Source: Nonomuraea jabiensis (lineage in GTDB: Bacteria; Actinomycetota; Actinomycetes; Streptosporangiales; Streptosporangiaceae). Taken from it: a DNA stretch of 64,000 nt. The stretch covers positions 11,234,501-11,298,500 of the forward strand of contig NZ_JACHMB010000001.1 in the NCBI RefSeq assembly GCF_014204795.1, read 5' to 3'. Positions 33,623 to 41,124 of the stretch are shown here, piece by piece. How positions within the stretch are numbered: position 1 is the first letter of the stretch; each line of letters starts with the position of its first letter. The notes below the pieces were generated by a model that had not been told where the DNA came from, did not search any database, and saw only the letters and a list, made by a program, of their open reading frames with translations. The position numbers and the translations under genes are program-made.

Positions 33623-35330
33623 GGCGGCGACCTACACCGTCCGGCGGAACGCCGACGTGCCGATGAGCGACGGCGTCCGGCTCCGTGCCGACATCTGGCT
33701 GCCCGACCGCGACGGTCCGGTGCCGGTGCTGCTGGAGCGGATGCCGTACGACAAGTCGTCCTCGTTCATGGCACAGCACATCGTCGGGCTGGAGATCGTG
33801 CGTGCGCTCGACGCCGGGTTCGCCGTCGTCGTGCAGGACACGCGCGGGCGCTACGCCTCGGAAGGGACTTTCGATCCGTTCGCGCACGAGGCGGCCGACG
33901 GCCGTGACACCGTCGCCTGGCTGCTGGAGCAGGACTTCTGCAACGGCGACGTGTTCATGTACGGCGCCTCCTACATCGGCGCCACCCAACTGCTGGCCGC
34001 CTCGGCCGCGCCCGAGGGCCTGCGCGCCGTCGCGCCCCAGCTGACCGGCTCCGGCTACTACGAGGGCTGGACCTACCGCGGCGGGGCGCTGCAACTCGGG
34101 TTCGTCCTGCTGTGGATCATCGAGTCGCTGGCTCCGCCGGACCTGGACCGCCGCCGGTCCACCGATGAGGTACGGACGCTGCTGGCGGAGCTCGCCCGGG
34201 ATCCCTGGCGGGCCATGGACCGGCTCCCCATACGGCGGACGGACCTCGAAGCGCTCGCGCCCTACCTGCGCGACTGGCTCGCCCACCCGTCCCGCGACGG
34301 CTTCTGGGACGCCATCGACCCGTCCCTGGCGTACGGGCGGATGGACGTCGCCGGACTGCACATCGGCGGCTGGAACGACATCTTCCTCGAAGGCACCCTG
34401 CGCAACTACCGCGGGCTCAGCGAGCAGGCGGCGACCGAGGAGGCGCGCCGGCTCCAGTACCTCGTCGTCGGCCCCTGGTCGCACGGCAACCTCAGCGGGT
34501 GGCAGGGCGACGGCTGGCACGGATACGACGCCGACGCCGGCGCCCTCGACCTGACCGCGATGCACCTGGAGTTCTTCTCGGCGATCGCCGAGCGCCGCGA
34601 GCCGGACCTGCCGAAGGCGCGGATCTTCTTCACCGGCTCGAACACGTGGCACGACCTGCCGTCCTGGCCGCCGCCAGGCACCACACCGAGCTCGTGGACG
34701 CTCGGCGCGGACGGGAGCCTGGTGCGGGAGGGCGCGGGCGAGCCGGCGACGCTCACCTACCGGTCCGATCCGGCGAACCCGGTGCCGACCACCGGCGGGG
34801 CGACGTTCCTGCCCGGGCTGCTCGTCGGCCGCAACTCGGGCCCCAAGGACCAGGCCGGGATCGAGGCGCGGGACGACGTGCTCGTGCTGACCTCCGCACC
34901 GCTGGCCGCCGGCCTCACCATCGCCGGCGAGGTGGTCCTGCACCTGGAGGCGGCCTCGTCGGCCGAGGACTGCGACTGGACGGCGCGCCTCACCGAGGTC
35001 GACGGGGCCGGCCGGTCGGTCGGACTCGTCGACGGCATCGTGCGGGCCCGGTACCGGCACGGGGGTGAGGCCGTCCCGCTGCGGCCCGGGCGGCGGGAGT
35101 CTTACCGGCTGCCGCTGGGCTCGCTCGCCCACGTCGTACCGGCCGGACACCGCCTCCGCCTGCAGATCGCCTCGTCCAACTTTCCCCGCTTCGACCGCAA
35201 CCCGCAGACGATGGCGGAACCGGCCGACGCGACCCCGGACGACTTCGCCGTCGCCGACCAGAGCGTCTTCGTCGGGGCCGGCGGCACCCGCCTCGTCCTC
35301 CCCGTCGCGCCGAACCTAGCGACAGGCTGA
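33618..35330 (+). CDS. CocE/NonD family serine hydrolase (X-Pro dipeptidyl-peptidase fold)
   Basis: A 570-residue hydrolase. The nucleophile is the Ser in MYGASYIGATQ (GxSxxG), the acid probably in IGGWNDIFLEG, and the base His in VGPWSHGNL; the last 200 residues form the family's beta-sandwich domain. VPMSDGVRLRADIWLPDRDGPVPVLLERMPYDK is a classic CocE start. It acts on an ester or amide, perhaps one brought in by the ABC transporter. ATG at 33618 was chosen since the 11 residues added by ATG 33585 derive from the duplicated permease end read in another frame. It sits in the ABC operon with no gap. Confidence 0.9.
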   Translation: MRAATYTVRRNADVPMSDGVRLRADIWLPDRDGPVPVLLERMPYDKSSSFMAQHIVGLEIVRALDAGFAVVVQDTRGRYASEGTFDPFAHEAADGRDTVAWLLEQDFCNGDVFMYGASYIGATQLLAASAAPEGLRAVAPQLTGSGYYEGWTYRGGALQLGFVLLWIIESLAPPDLDRRRSTDEVRTLLAELARDPWRAMDRLPIRRTDLEALAPYLRDWLAHPSRDGFWDAIDPSLAYGRMDVAGLHIGGWNDIFLEGTLRNYRGLSEQAATEEARRLQYLVVGPWSHGNLSGWQGDGWHGYDADAGALDLTAMHLEFFSAIAERREPDLPKARIFFTGSNTWHDLPSWPPPGTTPSSWTLGADGSLVREGAGEPATLTYRSDPANPVPTTGGATFLPGLLVGRNSGPKDQAGIEARDDVLVLTSAPLAAGLTIAGEVVLHLEAASSAEDCDWTARLTEVDGAGRSVGLVDGIVRARYRHGGEAVPLRPGRRESYRLPLGSLAHVVPAGHRLRLQIASSNFPRFDRNPQTMAEPADATPDDFAVADQSVFVGAGGTRLVLPVAPNLATG

Positions 35331-35450
35331 CGTACACCAGCGGCTCATCGAGTCGGAGCCGAGGTCGCACGTCGTGCGGGTCGTCGATGGCTAGGGCGCG
35401 GGTCGGGAGGTCGTTGGGGGTGTTCTCCAGGTCAGCCGAGCCGGGAGGGG

Positions 35451-35467
35451 TGTGACGATCAGTCACA
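35451..35467. promoter_or_regulatory. inverted repeat upstream of the HNH gene
   Basis: TGTGAC-GATCA-GTCACA is a perfect dyad with a 5-nt spacer. It resembles a CRP site but the inner spacing is 7 rather than 6. The remaining sequence from 35331 to 35538 shows no gene I can support. Confidence 0.4.
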
Positions 35468-35538
35468 TAACCCTCCCCGTGTCGAAAGACCTGATGCCGG
35501 GAATTTCTCTAGACAACCTTGGATGTTCGGAGGCCTGC

Positions 35539-36252
35539 TTGAGCACGAAGGACGCCATCGCCCTTCTAGCGGGAGCCATCATCGCCGTTTCCTTCGTCGG
35601 CAGCGCCAAGACCTCCCCGGCCACGGCGGCCAGCCCGCTGGGCAACTCCAGCGGGACGCGGCCCGGTCTGGCGCCCATCACGTCGGACGCCGACAAGGGC
35701 AGGGCACGCGAGCTCATCAAACGCGTGCGGGTCAAAGGGCTCGGCCCCAACACCGGCTACGAGCGCACCCGGTACGGCGACAACTGGGCCGACACCGCGA
35801 GCGGGGTGCCGTACGCGCGCAACGGCTGCCGCACCCGCGACGACCTGCTGGCCCGCGACGGCCAGAACGTGAAGTACCGGTCGGGCTCCAGTTGCGAGGT
35901 CGTCTCGATGGAGCTGGTCGACCCCTACACCGGCCGGACCATCCACTGGCACAAGAACAACCCGGACGAGGTGCAGGTCGACCACGTGGTGCCGCTGAAC
36001 TACGCGTGGCGCATGGGCGCGCCGCGCTGGCGGATGTCCAAGCGGCTGGACTTCGCCAACGACCCGCTGAACCTGCTGCCCGTGGCCGGCTACGCCAACG
36101 AGCAGAAGGACGCCTCCGGCCCGGCGAGCTGGTTACCGCCGCAGCGGCGCGTCCGCTGCGCGTACGTCACCCGCTTCGCGCAGGTCGCGCTCAAGTACAA
36201 CGTGCCCGTCACCCCGGCGGACAAGAGGATGATGCTGGCCCAGTGCCGCTGA
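35539..36252 (+). CDS. exported HNH endonuclease family protein (GmrSD/DUF1524 C-terminal type)
   Basis: A 237-residue nuclease. The beta-beta-alpha metal motif is VQVDHVVPLNYAWRMG, then NDPLNLLPVAGYANEQKDASGPASWLPP, as in small secreted actinomycete HNH proteins. A hydrophobic start (IALLAGAIIAVSFVG, then AxA-like ATAAS) suggests export. The TTG at 35539 was chosen because GGAGG lies 5 nt upstream; an ATG at 35494 has no ribosome site. Two Cys pairs (GCRTRD, SSCEVVS, RRVRCAY, LAQCR) could form disulphides. It probably degrades extracellular DNA. Convergent with the SGNH gene. Confidence 0.85.
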   Translation: MSTKDAIALLAGAIIAVSFVGSAKTSPATAASPLGNSSGTRPGLAPITSDADKGRARELIKRVRVKGLGPNTGYERTRYGDNWADTASGVPYARNGCRTRDDLLARDGQNVKYRSGSSCEVVSMELVDPYTGRTIHWHKNNPDEVQVDHVVPLNYAWRMGAPRWRMSKRLDFANDPLNLLPVAGYANEQKDASGPASWLPPQRRVRCAYVTRFAQVALKYNVPVTPADKRMMLAQCR

Positions 36253-36261
36253 TGAGCCGGG

Positions 36262-37095
36262 CTACCGGGGGTCCTCCCAGGTGAAGCCGTGCTCGAACGT
36301 CTGCTCGGCCAGGATCCGCTGCCCGTCCGTGTTCGGGTGGAAGTAGTCCCATTTGCTGACGTGGTCGAGCGTGAACGGGTACGAGAACACCGCGCCCCCG
36401 TCGGTGTGGCAGCCGGGCCCGAACCTGGCGCACGCCTGGGCCGCCGCGCGGTTGTAGGCCATGACCCGCGCCCGCACCCGCTGGCGCCGCTGGACGTCGG
36501 CGCGTTTGGTCGAGGTGGGCTGGGCGAGCATCGACTGGCAGATGCGGCCGGCCGTCCAGAACGTGCGGGCGAGCGGGGTGGTCCTGCCCACCTCCCACAG
36601 CCGCCGCAGGTCGGGGATGCTGGCGATGAACACCCGGGCCGCGGGCATGCCGGCCCGCAGCTCGGCCAGCGCCGCGTCCATCCGCTGCCGGTACGTCTCG
36701 ACGGGCGTCATGGCCTGCTCGGTGCGCACGCACGCGTCCTGGGCGCCGATGAGGATCGTGACGTAGTCGGCCTTGGCCTCGACGGCCTTGCGCACCTGGC
36801 CGAGCAGGTCGGCGCTGGTGGCCCCGGGGACGGCGAAGGTGAGGTTGTGCTTCTGGAGCGTTCCAGCCATGGCCGACAGGCGCAGGTAGTGGCTGTTCAC
36901 CTGGGGGTTGTCGCCGGAGGACCATGAGCGCGGGGTGCAGGAGACGTAGAAGCCGCAGGCGTTGAAGCCGGTGGAGATGGAGTCACCGAGCGCGGCCATG
37001 ATCTCGGGGACGGGCTGGGCCGCGGCGGCCTGTGCCGGACCCGTGGCGGAGACGAGGAGCATTGCGGCGAGGACTGAGCCCAGGCGAGCGATCAT
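36262..37095 (-). CDS. secreted SGNH/GDSL hydrolase
   Basis: A 277-residue exported esterase or lipase. Signal peptide MIARLGSVLAAMLLVSATGPAQA; block I GDSISTGFN (Ser nucleophile); block II Gly; block III ILIGAQDACV (GxND variant, with Gln in place of Asn, unusual); block V DYFHPN with Asp and His. Four or more Cys suggest disulphides, as in Streptomyces SGNH enzymes. The ATG at 37095 starts the signal. Alone, convergent with the HNH gene. Whether the Gln replacement matters for catalysis is open. Confidence 0.88.
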   Translation of the reverse strand: MIARLGSVLAAMLLVSATGPAQAAAAQPVPEIMAALGDSISTGFNACGFYVSCTPRSWSSGDNPQVNSHYLRLSAMAGTLQKHNLTFAVPGATSADLLGQVRKAVEAKADYVTILIGAQDACVRTEQAMTPVETYRQRMDAALAELRAGMPAARVFIASIPDLRRLWEVGRTTPLARTFWTAGRICQSMLAQPTSTKRADVQRRQRVRARVMAYNRAAAQACARFGPGCHTDGGAVFSYPFTLDHVSKWDYFHPNTDGQRILAEQTFEHGFTWEDPR

Positions 37096-37299
37096 GGACC
37101 CAAGGTAGGAAGCGGATCAGCGGCGGGCCATGACGTCCGGGTCAGGTCTGTGATTTCAGGACCGACTTCATATCGTCGCTTGACAGCCCGGACCCGATCA
37201 GGATGGGGTAAATGCAGCTCAACGTCTGGTTTTATCCGGGTTCGTTGACCGTAACCTCGCATTCACGGGGGTCTGAGTCGAACGTGTTCAGTTCCCGCA

Positions 37300-37305
37300 T
37301 AGAGT
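37300..37305 (+). promoter_or_regulatory. candidate -10 box for menF, leaderless
   Basis: TAGAGT is 7 nt before the GTG at 37313, giving a leaderless message. No clear -35 box. The rest of the 216-bp interval (37096-37299) holds no gene I can support. Confidence 0.45.
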
Positions 37306-37312
37306 GTCTTGG

Positions 37313-38542
37313 GTGAGTGTCGCGCTCGGAACAACCCGCCCGCTACCGGTTCGCACCACCCTTGTCGGCGACCCGGGCGACCTGCTGGCATCCCTGCCCA
37401 GGACCGCCCCTTACGCCTGGGTCAGGAACGGCGAGGGCCTCGTCGGCTGGGGGCAGGCCGCACGGGTGGCCGTGCCCCCGGGCCCGGGGCGGTTCGCCTG
37501 GGCCCGCCAGTGGCTGGCCACCGTGTTCGGCGACGCCCACGTCGACGACGCCGTGCGCACCCCCGGCTCCGGCCCGGTCGCCTTCGGCAGCTTCACCTTC
37601 GACGAGGACGCCCACGGCTCCGTCCTCGTCGTCCCGCGCGCCGTGCTGGCCCGCCGCGACGGCCACGCCTGGCTCACCACGATCGGTGACGCGCCGCTGG
37701 AGACGTTCTCCCCCATCCGCGACCCCGGCCGCATCAGCTACGGCGACGGCAGCCTGAGTGCACCCGAGTGGGAGCACGTCGTGGCCAGGGCCGCCAAGCG
37801 CATCCGCGAGGGCGAGCTGGAGAAGGTCGTGCTGGCGCGCGACCTGGTCGCCACCGCCGAGCGGCCCATCGACGTGCGCCTGCTGCTCACCCGGCTGGCC
37901 CGGCGCTATCCCGAGTGCTACACGTTCTCGGTCGCGGGGCTGGTGGGGGCCACGCCCGAACTGCTGATCAGGCGTACGGGCCAGGAGATCGAGTCGCTCG
38001 TGCTGGCCGGCACCACCCCGCGCGGCACCGGCCCGGCCGACGACCTCGCCCGCGGGGCCGCGCTGTTCGCCTCGCCCAAGGACCGGCACGAGCACGAGTG
38101 CGCCATCGCCTCGGTCCGCCAGACGCTCGCCCCCCTCTGCGCCTCGCTGGAGACACCGGACGAGCCCGAGCTGCTGGTGCTGCCCAACGTCCAGCACCTG
38201 GCCAGCCACGTCACCGGGCGCCTGGCCGACGGGGCCTCCGTTCTCGACGTGGTCGCCGCCATGCACCCGACGGCCGCCGTCGGCGGCACCCCCACCCCCA
38301 CCGCGATCGAGGTCATCCGCGAGCTGGAGGGCATGGACCGGGCCGGCTACGCCGGGCCCGTCGGGTGGATCGACGCCCACGGCGACGGCGAGTGGGGCAT
38401 CGCGCTGCGCTCGGGGCTCGTGCAGGGCCGCCGGGCCCGCCTGTTCGCGGGCGGCGGCATCATGGGCGACTCCGACCCGGCGGCCGAGCTGGCCGAGGCC
38501 CAGGCCAAGTTCAGGGTCATGCAGTACGCGCTGGAGGGCTGA
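37313..38542 (+). CDS. menF: isochorismate synthase
   Basis: A 409-residue chorismate-utilising enzyme that converts chorismate to isochorismate, for menaquinone or a catecholate/salicylate siderophore. Landmarks are LEKVVLARDLV (the base Lys), LAGTTPRGTG, KDRHEHECAIASVRQTL, QHLASHVTGRL, MHPTAAVGGTPTPTAIEVI and GPVGWIDAHGDGEWGIALRS, all of the MenF/EntC group. There is no siderophore gene nearby, so menaquinone is more likely. GTG at 37313 is chosen over GTG 37304 by the -10 box spacing. Its stop codon lies in a 13-bp repeat and faces yigZ. Confidence 0.93.
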   Translation: MSVALGTTRPLPVRTTLVGDPGDLLASLPRTAPYAWVRNGEGLVGWGQAARVAVPPGPGRFAWARQWLATVFGDAHVDDAVRTPGSGPVAFGSFTFDEDAHGSVLVVPRAVLARRDGHAWLTTIGDAPLETFSPIRDPGRISYGDGSLSAPEWEHVVARAAKRIREGELEKVVLARDLVATAERPIDVRLLLTRLARRYPECYTFSVAGLVGATPELLIRRTGQEIESLVLAGTTPRGTGPADDLARGAALFASPKDRHEHECAIASVRQTLAPLCASLETPDEPELLVLPNVQHLASHVTGRLADGASVLDVVAAMHPTAAVGGTPTPTAIEVIRELEGMDRAGYAGPVGWIDAHGDGEWGIALRSGLVQGRRARLFAGGGIMGDSDPAAELAEAQAKFRVMQYALEG

Positions 38543-38578
38543 TCAGGCAGTGTGATCAGACAGTGTGATCAGGCAGGG
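38540..38578. repeat. three tandem 13-bp repeats holding the stop codons of two convergent genes
   Basis: TGATCAGGCAGTG at 38540, 38553 and 38566 (one or two changes). The unit contains TGA and, reversed, TCA. The menF stop (38540-38542) is in copy 1; the yigZ stop (TCA 38569-38571) is in copy 3. Confidence 0.92.
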
Positions 38579-39189
38579 ACGTGGATCTCCTCGCCCACGT
38601 CCACGCGCGCCCGCCCGGCCGTCAGCGTCGCCACCCAGTCCGCGAACGGCGCCACCTCGTCCTCGCCCACGGAGACGGCGAAGGTGACCTCGCCCGCGTA
38701 CGTCACCTCGCGCACCGGGTGGCGCGAGGCCCGCAGGTCGTTCTCCACCCTCCCGGCCTGGTCGTGGGCCACCGCGACGCGCACGACGCGGGCCGGCACC
38801 ATCCGCACCGGCTCGGCCCGGTCGAGGGTCTCGGTCACGGCGGAGCCGTAGGCCCGCACCAGCCCGCCCGCCCCCAGCAGGGTGCCGCCGAAGTAGCGGG
38901 TCACCACCGCCACCACGTCGCTGAACCCCCTGCCCACCAGGGCCTGCACCATCGGCGTGCCCGCCGTGCCGCCCGGCTCGCCGTCGTCGTCGCCCTTCTG
39001 GACGCGCTGCCCGATGACGTACGCGGTGCAGTTGTGGGTCGCGCCGGGATGCTTCTGCCGCCGCTCGCCGATGAACGCGACCGCCTCCTCGACGCTGCGC
39101 GCGGGCGCCAGCGCGCAGATGAACCGCGAGCGCTTCGCCTCCGTCTCGTGCTCGACGACGGAGGTGAGAGTCAGGTACGGCGCAGGCAC
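38569..39189 (-). CDS. yigZ: YigZ/IMPACT family protein
   Basis: A 206-residue protein of the UPF0029/IMPACT family, related in part to a translation regulator in eukaryotes; its bacterial role is unclear. The amino domain has SRFICALAPARSVEEA, HPGATHNCTAYVIG and DDGEPGGTAGTPMVQAL, the most conserved family motifs, then VVTRYFGGTLLGAGGLVRAY. The carboxyl ferredoxin-like domain is DUF1949-like. ATG 39189 fits the usual start. Alone, convergent with menF. Confidence 0.93.
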   Translation of the reverse strand: MPAPYLTLTSVVEHETEAKRSRFICALAPARSVEEAVAFIGERRQKHPGATHNCTAYVIGQRVQKGDDDGEPGGTAGTPMVQALVGRGFSDVVAVVTRYFGGTLLGAGGLVRAYGSAVTETLDRAEPVRMVPARVVRVAVAHDQAGRVENDLRASRHPVREVTYAGEVTFAVSVGEDEVAPFADWVATLTAGRARVDVGEEIHVPA

Positions 39190-39270
39190 ATTCGACAGGT
39201 TATGCCCTTGCCGGGCCGACTCCGGAAGCTACCATCTCGTCCATTCCATAAGGACCTACGGGAGGGTCTC

Positions 39271-39612
39271 ATGGACATTGTGAACCGCCTCATGCCCTTC
39301 GTCTCCTCGGCGATCGACGCCTACGGCGTGAGCGTGCTGGCCAAGACCCGCGAGCTGGCCGCCGACACGGCCGTGGCCCGCGGCACCCGCATCCTGCAGC
39401 GGGTCTTCGGCCGCGGTGACGCCGCGTCCAGACAGGTGATCGAGACGGTGGCGAGCGCCAAGCCGGACGACGAGCCGAGCCGCGCGGCGTTGAAACTGGC
39501 GATCATGGAGGCGTTCCGTGCCGACCCGCACCTCGCGGGCGAGGTCGCGGCCATGTTGCCCAGGATGACGGATGACATGATCGTCACAGGGGACAACGCC
39601 CCCGTCCTCTGA
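39271..39612 (+). CDS. uncharacterised 113-residue protein
   Basis: A small soluble protein (MDIVNRLMPFVSSAIDAYG ...) I do not recognise. It begins with an amphipathic helix, has a helical middle (LAKTRELAADTAVARGTRILQRVFGRG) and ends in LPRMTDDMIVTGDNAPVL. No signal peptide or membrane segment. GGGAGG lies 6 nt before the ATG. The metallophosphoesterase gene follows after 19 nt on the same strand, so the two form a likely operon and may work together. Possibly a partner or regulator of that enzyme; this is inference. Confidence 0.75.
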   Translation: MDIVNRLMPFVSSAIDAYGVSVLAKTRELAADTAVARGTRILQRVFGRGDAASRQVIETVASAKPDDEPSRAALKLAIMEAFRADPHLAGEVAAMLPRMTDDMIVTGDNAPVL

Positions 39613-39631
39613 CGCGAAGGAGGGACGTCCC

Positions 39632-40468
39632 TTGCCCAGCGAAGGCGGGAGCAGGCTGCTGGCCGTCAGCGATCTGCACGTCGGCTACGAGGAGAACCGG
39701 GCCATCGTCGAGGAGCTGAAACCGGCCGACCCCGGCGACTGGCTGCTGGTCGCGGGCGACGTCGGCGAACGGCTGGAGGACATCGCCCGGACGCTGGGCC
39801 TGCTGGCCGCGCGGTTCGAGCGGGTGGTCTGGGTGCCGGGCAACCACGAGCTGTGGACCCCACCGGGAGACCCGCCGGAGCTGCGGGGCGTGGCCCGCTA
39901 CGACCATCTTGTCGCCATGTGCCGCGAGCTGGGCGTCGTGACGCCGGAGGACGACTATCCGGTGTGGGAGGGAGCCGGCGGGCCGGTCCGGATCGTGCCC
40001 CTGTTCCTGCTCTACGACTACACGTTCCTGCCGCCGGGCCACCGCACCAAGGCGAGCGCGCTCGCGTACGCGCACAGCACCGGCGTGGTCTGCACCGACG
40101 AGTATCTCCTGCACCCCGACCCGTACCCGAGCCGCGAGGCGTGGTGCCGGGCCCGGGTGGAGCTGACCACGCGGCGCCTGGCCGGGCTGGACGGCGTGCC
40201 GCTGGTCTTCGTCAACCACTATCCCCTGGTACGCGAGCCGACCGACATCCTGCGCTACCCGGAGTTCGCCCAGTGGTGCGGCACGACCGCCACCAGGGAC
40301 TGGCACACGCGTCACCCGACCGCCGCCATGATCTACGGCCACCTCCATATCCCCCGCGTCACCTGGTACGACGGGGTGCGCTTCGAGGAGGTGTCGCTCG
40401 GCTACCCCCGGGAGTGGCGGCGCCGGCCGGCCGGCCGCAGGCTCCTGCGCGACGTGATCGTCCCCTAG
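39632..40468 (+). CDS. calcineurin-like metallophosphoesterase
   Basis: A 278-residue di-metal phosphoesterase. Metal and catalytic motifs in order: DLHVG (14-18), GDVGE, GNHELW, NHYPL and GHLHIPR. It may cleave phosphomonoesters or diesters such as nucleotides. The TTG at 39632 was chosen because GAAGGAGGG lies about 7 nt upstream. It follows the 113-residue gene closely. A perfect palindrome starts 10 nt after its stop, which might serve as its terminator as well as an operator for the next gene. Confidence 0.9.
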   Translation: MPSEGGSRLLAVSDLHVGYEENRAIVEELKPADPGDWLLVAGDVGERLEDIARTLGLLAARFERVVWVPGNHELWTPPGDPPELRGVARYDHLVAMCRELGVVTPEDDYPVWEGAGGPVRIVPLFLLYDYTFLPPGHRTKASALAYAHSTGVVCTDEYLLHPDPYPSREAWCRARVELTTRRLAGLDGVPLVFVNHYPLVREPTDILRYPEFAQWCGTTATRDWHTRHPTAAMIYGHLHIPRVTWYDGVRFEEVSLGYPREWRRRPAGRRLLRDVIVP

Positions 40469-40477
40469 ACCGGAAAC

Positions 40478-40522
40478 CGCAAACACTTCTTCGCGAAGAA
40501 GTGTTTGCGAAGAAGTGTTTGC
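40478..40522. promoter_or_regulatory. 32-bp perfect palindrome plus third half-site, operator of ArsR-like gene
   Basis: 40478-40509 is a perfect palindrome with half-site CGAAGAAGTGTTTGCG. A third copy of CGAAGAAGTGTTTGC follows directly at 40508-40522, so three half-sites sit at 14-nt steps: one reversed and two direct. A TAGGCT box (40527-40532) then lies 7 nt before the ATG at 40540. The arrangement is what one expects for an ArsR-type repressor site over a leaderless promoter. Confidence 0.8.
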
Positions 40523-40539
40523 AGTTTAGGCTTCGTGTC

Positions 40540-41124
40540 ATGACGCGATCCCCCGACAGCGTGGTCGTCCTCGACGCCAAGGGCCTGCGCGCCCTCGCCC
40601 ACCCCTTGCGGGTGCAGCTCGTCGACCTGCTGCGCAAGCACGGCCCGTCCACCGCCACCCGCCTGGCCGAACGCTTGGGGGTGAACTCGGGCACGGCCAG
40701 CTACCACCTGCGCAGGCTCGGCGCCGCCGGGTTCGTGGAGGAGGACGCCGAGCGCGGCAACGCGCGGGAGCGCTGGTGGCGCTCGGTCCACCGGACGACC
40801 CGGCTCGTCGACGACGACGGGCTGTCCGAGCGGGAGCCTGAGGCGGTGCTGGCGTACATGCAGTCCATCGCCGCCCTCTACAACCTGCGCACCCAGCAGG
40901 CGCTCAACGAGCTGCAGACCATGCCGCAGCCGTGGCGCGGCGTGCTCGACCTCAGCGCCATCCCGTTCCGCCTCACCCCGGAGGAGGCGCAGCGGCTGCG
41001 CGCGGACGTGGCGGAGCTCTTCGCGCGCTACCGGCGCGACGGCGACGAGGCGCCGCCGGACGCGGTCCGGGTCTACCTGATGACGCAGGTCATCCCCGAA
41101 CTGGACGACCCCGAGGAGCCGTGA
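40540..41124 (+). CDS. ArsR-like winged-helix regulator
   Basis: A 194-residue regulator with an HTH_20/ArsR-type domain at the start (LRALAHPLRVQLVDLLRKHGPSTATRLAERLGVNSGTASYHLRRLGAAGFVEE) and a longer helical carboxyl half, as in the actinobacterial group often found beside MFS genes. No metal-binding Cys are evident, so the signal is probably not a metal ion. The frame is open far upstream, but ATG 40540 directly follows the promoter and palindrome. Its stop overlaps the MFS start (TGATG), so the two are coupled; it likely represses its own operon. Confidence 0.9.
   Translation: MTRSPDSVVVLDAKGLRALAHPLRVQLVDLLRKHGPSTATRLAERLGVNSGTASYHLRRLGAAGFVEEDAERGNARERWWRSVHRTTRLVDDDGLSEREPEAVLAYMQSIAALYNLRTQQALNELQTMPQPWRGVLDLSAIPFRLTPEEAQRLRADVAELFARYRRDGDEAPPDAVRVYLMTQVIPELDDPEEP

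Noticed and set aside
34990..35466. Minus-strand frame with NDLPTRALAIDDPHDVRPRLRLDE
   Set aside because: It could be a gene remnant in the 35331-35466 gap, but most of it is the antisense of the CocE gene and I cannot match it to a family.
35451..35467. CRP/Crp-like operator call
   Set aside because: The dyad is real, but its inner spacing is one base too long, so I list it only as an inverted repeat.
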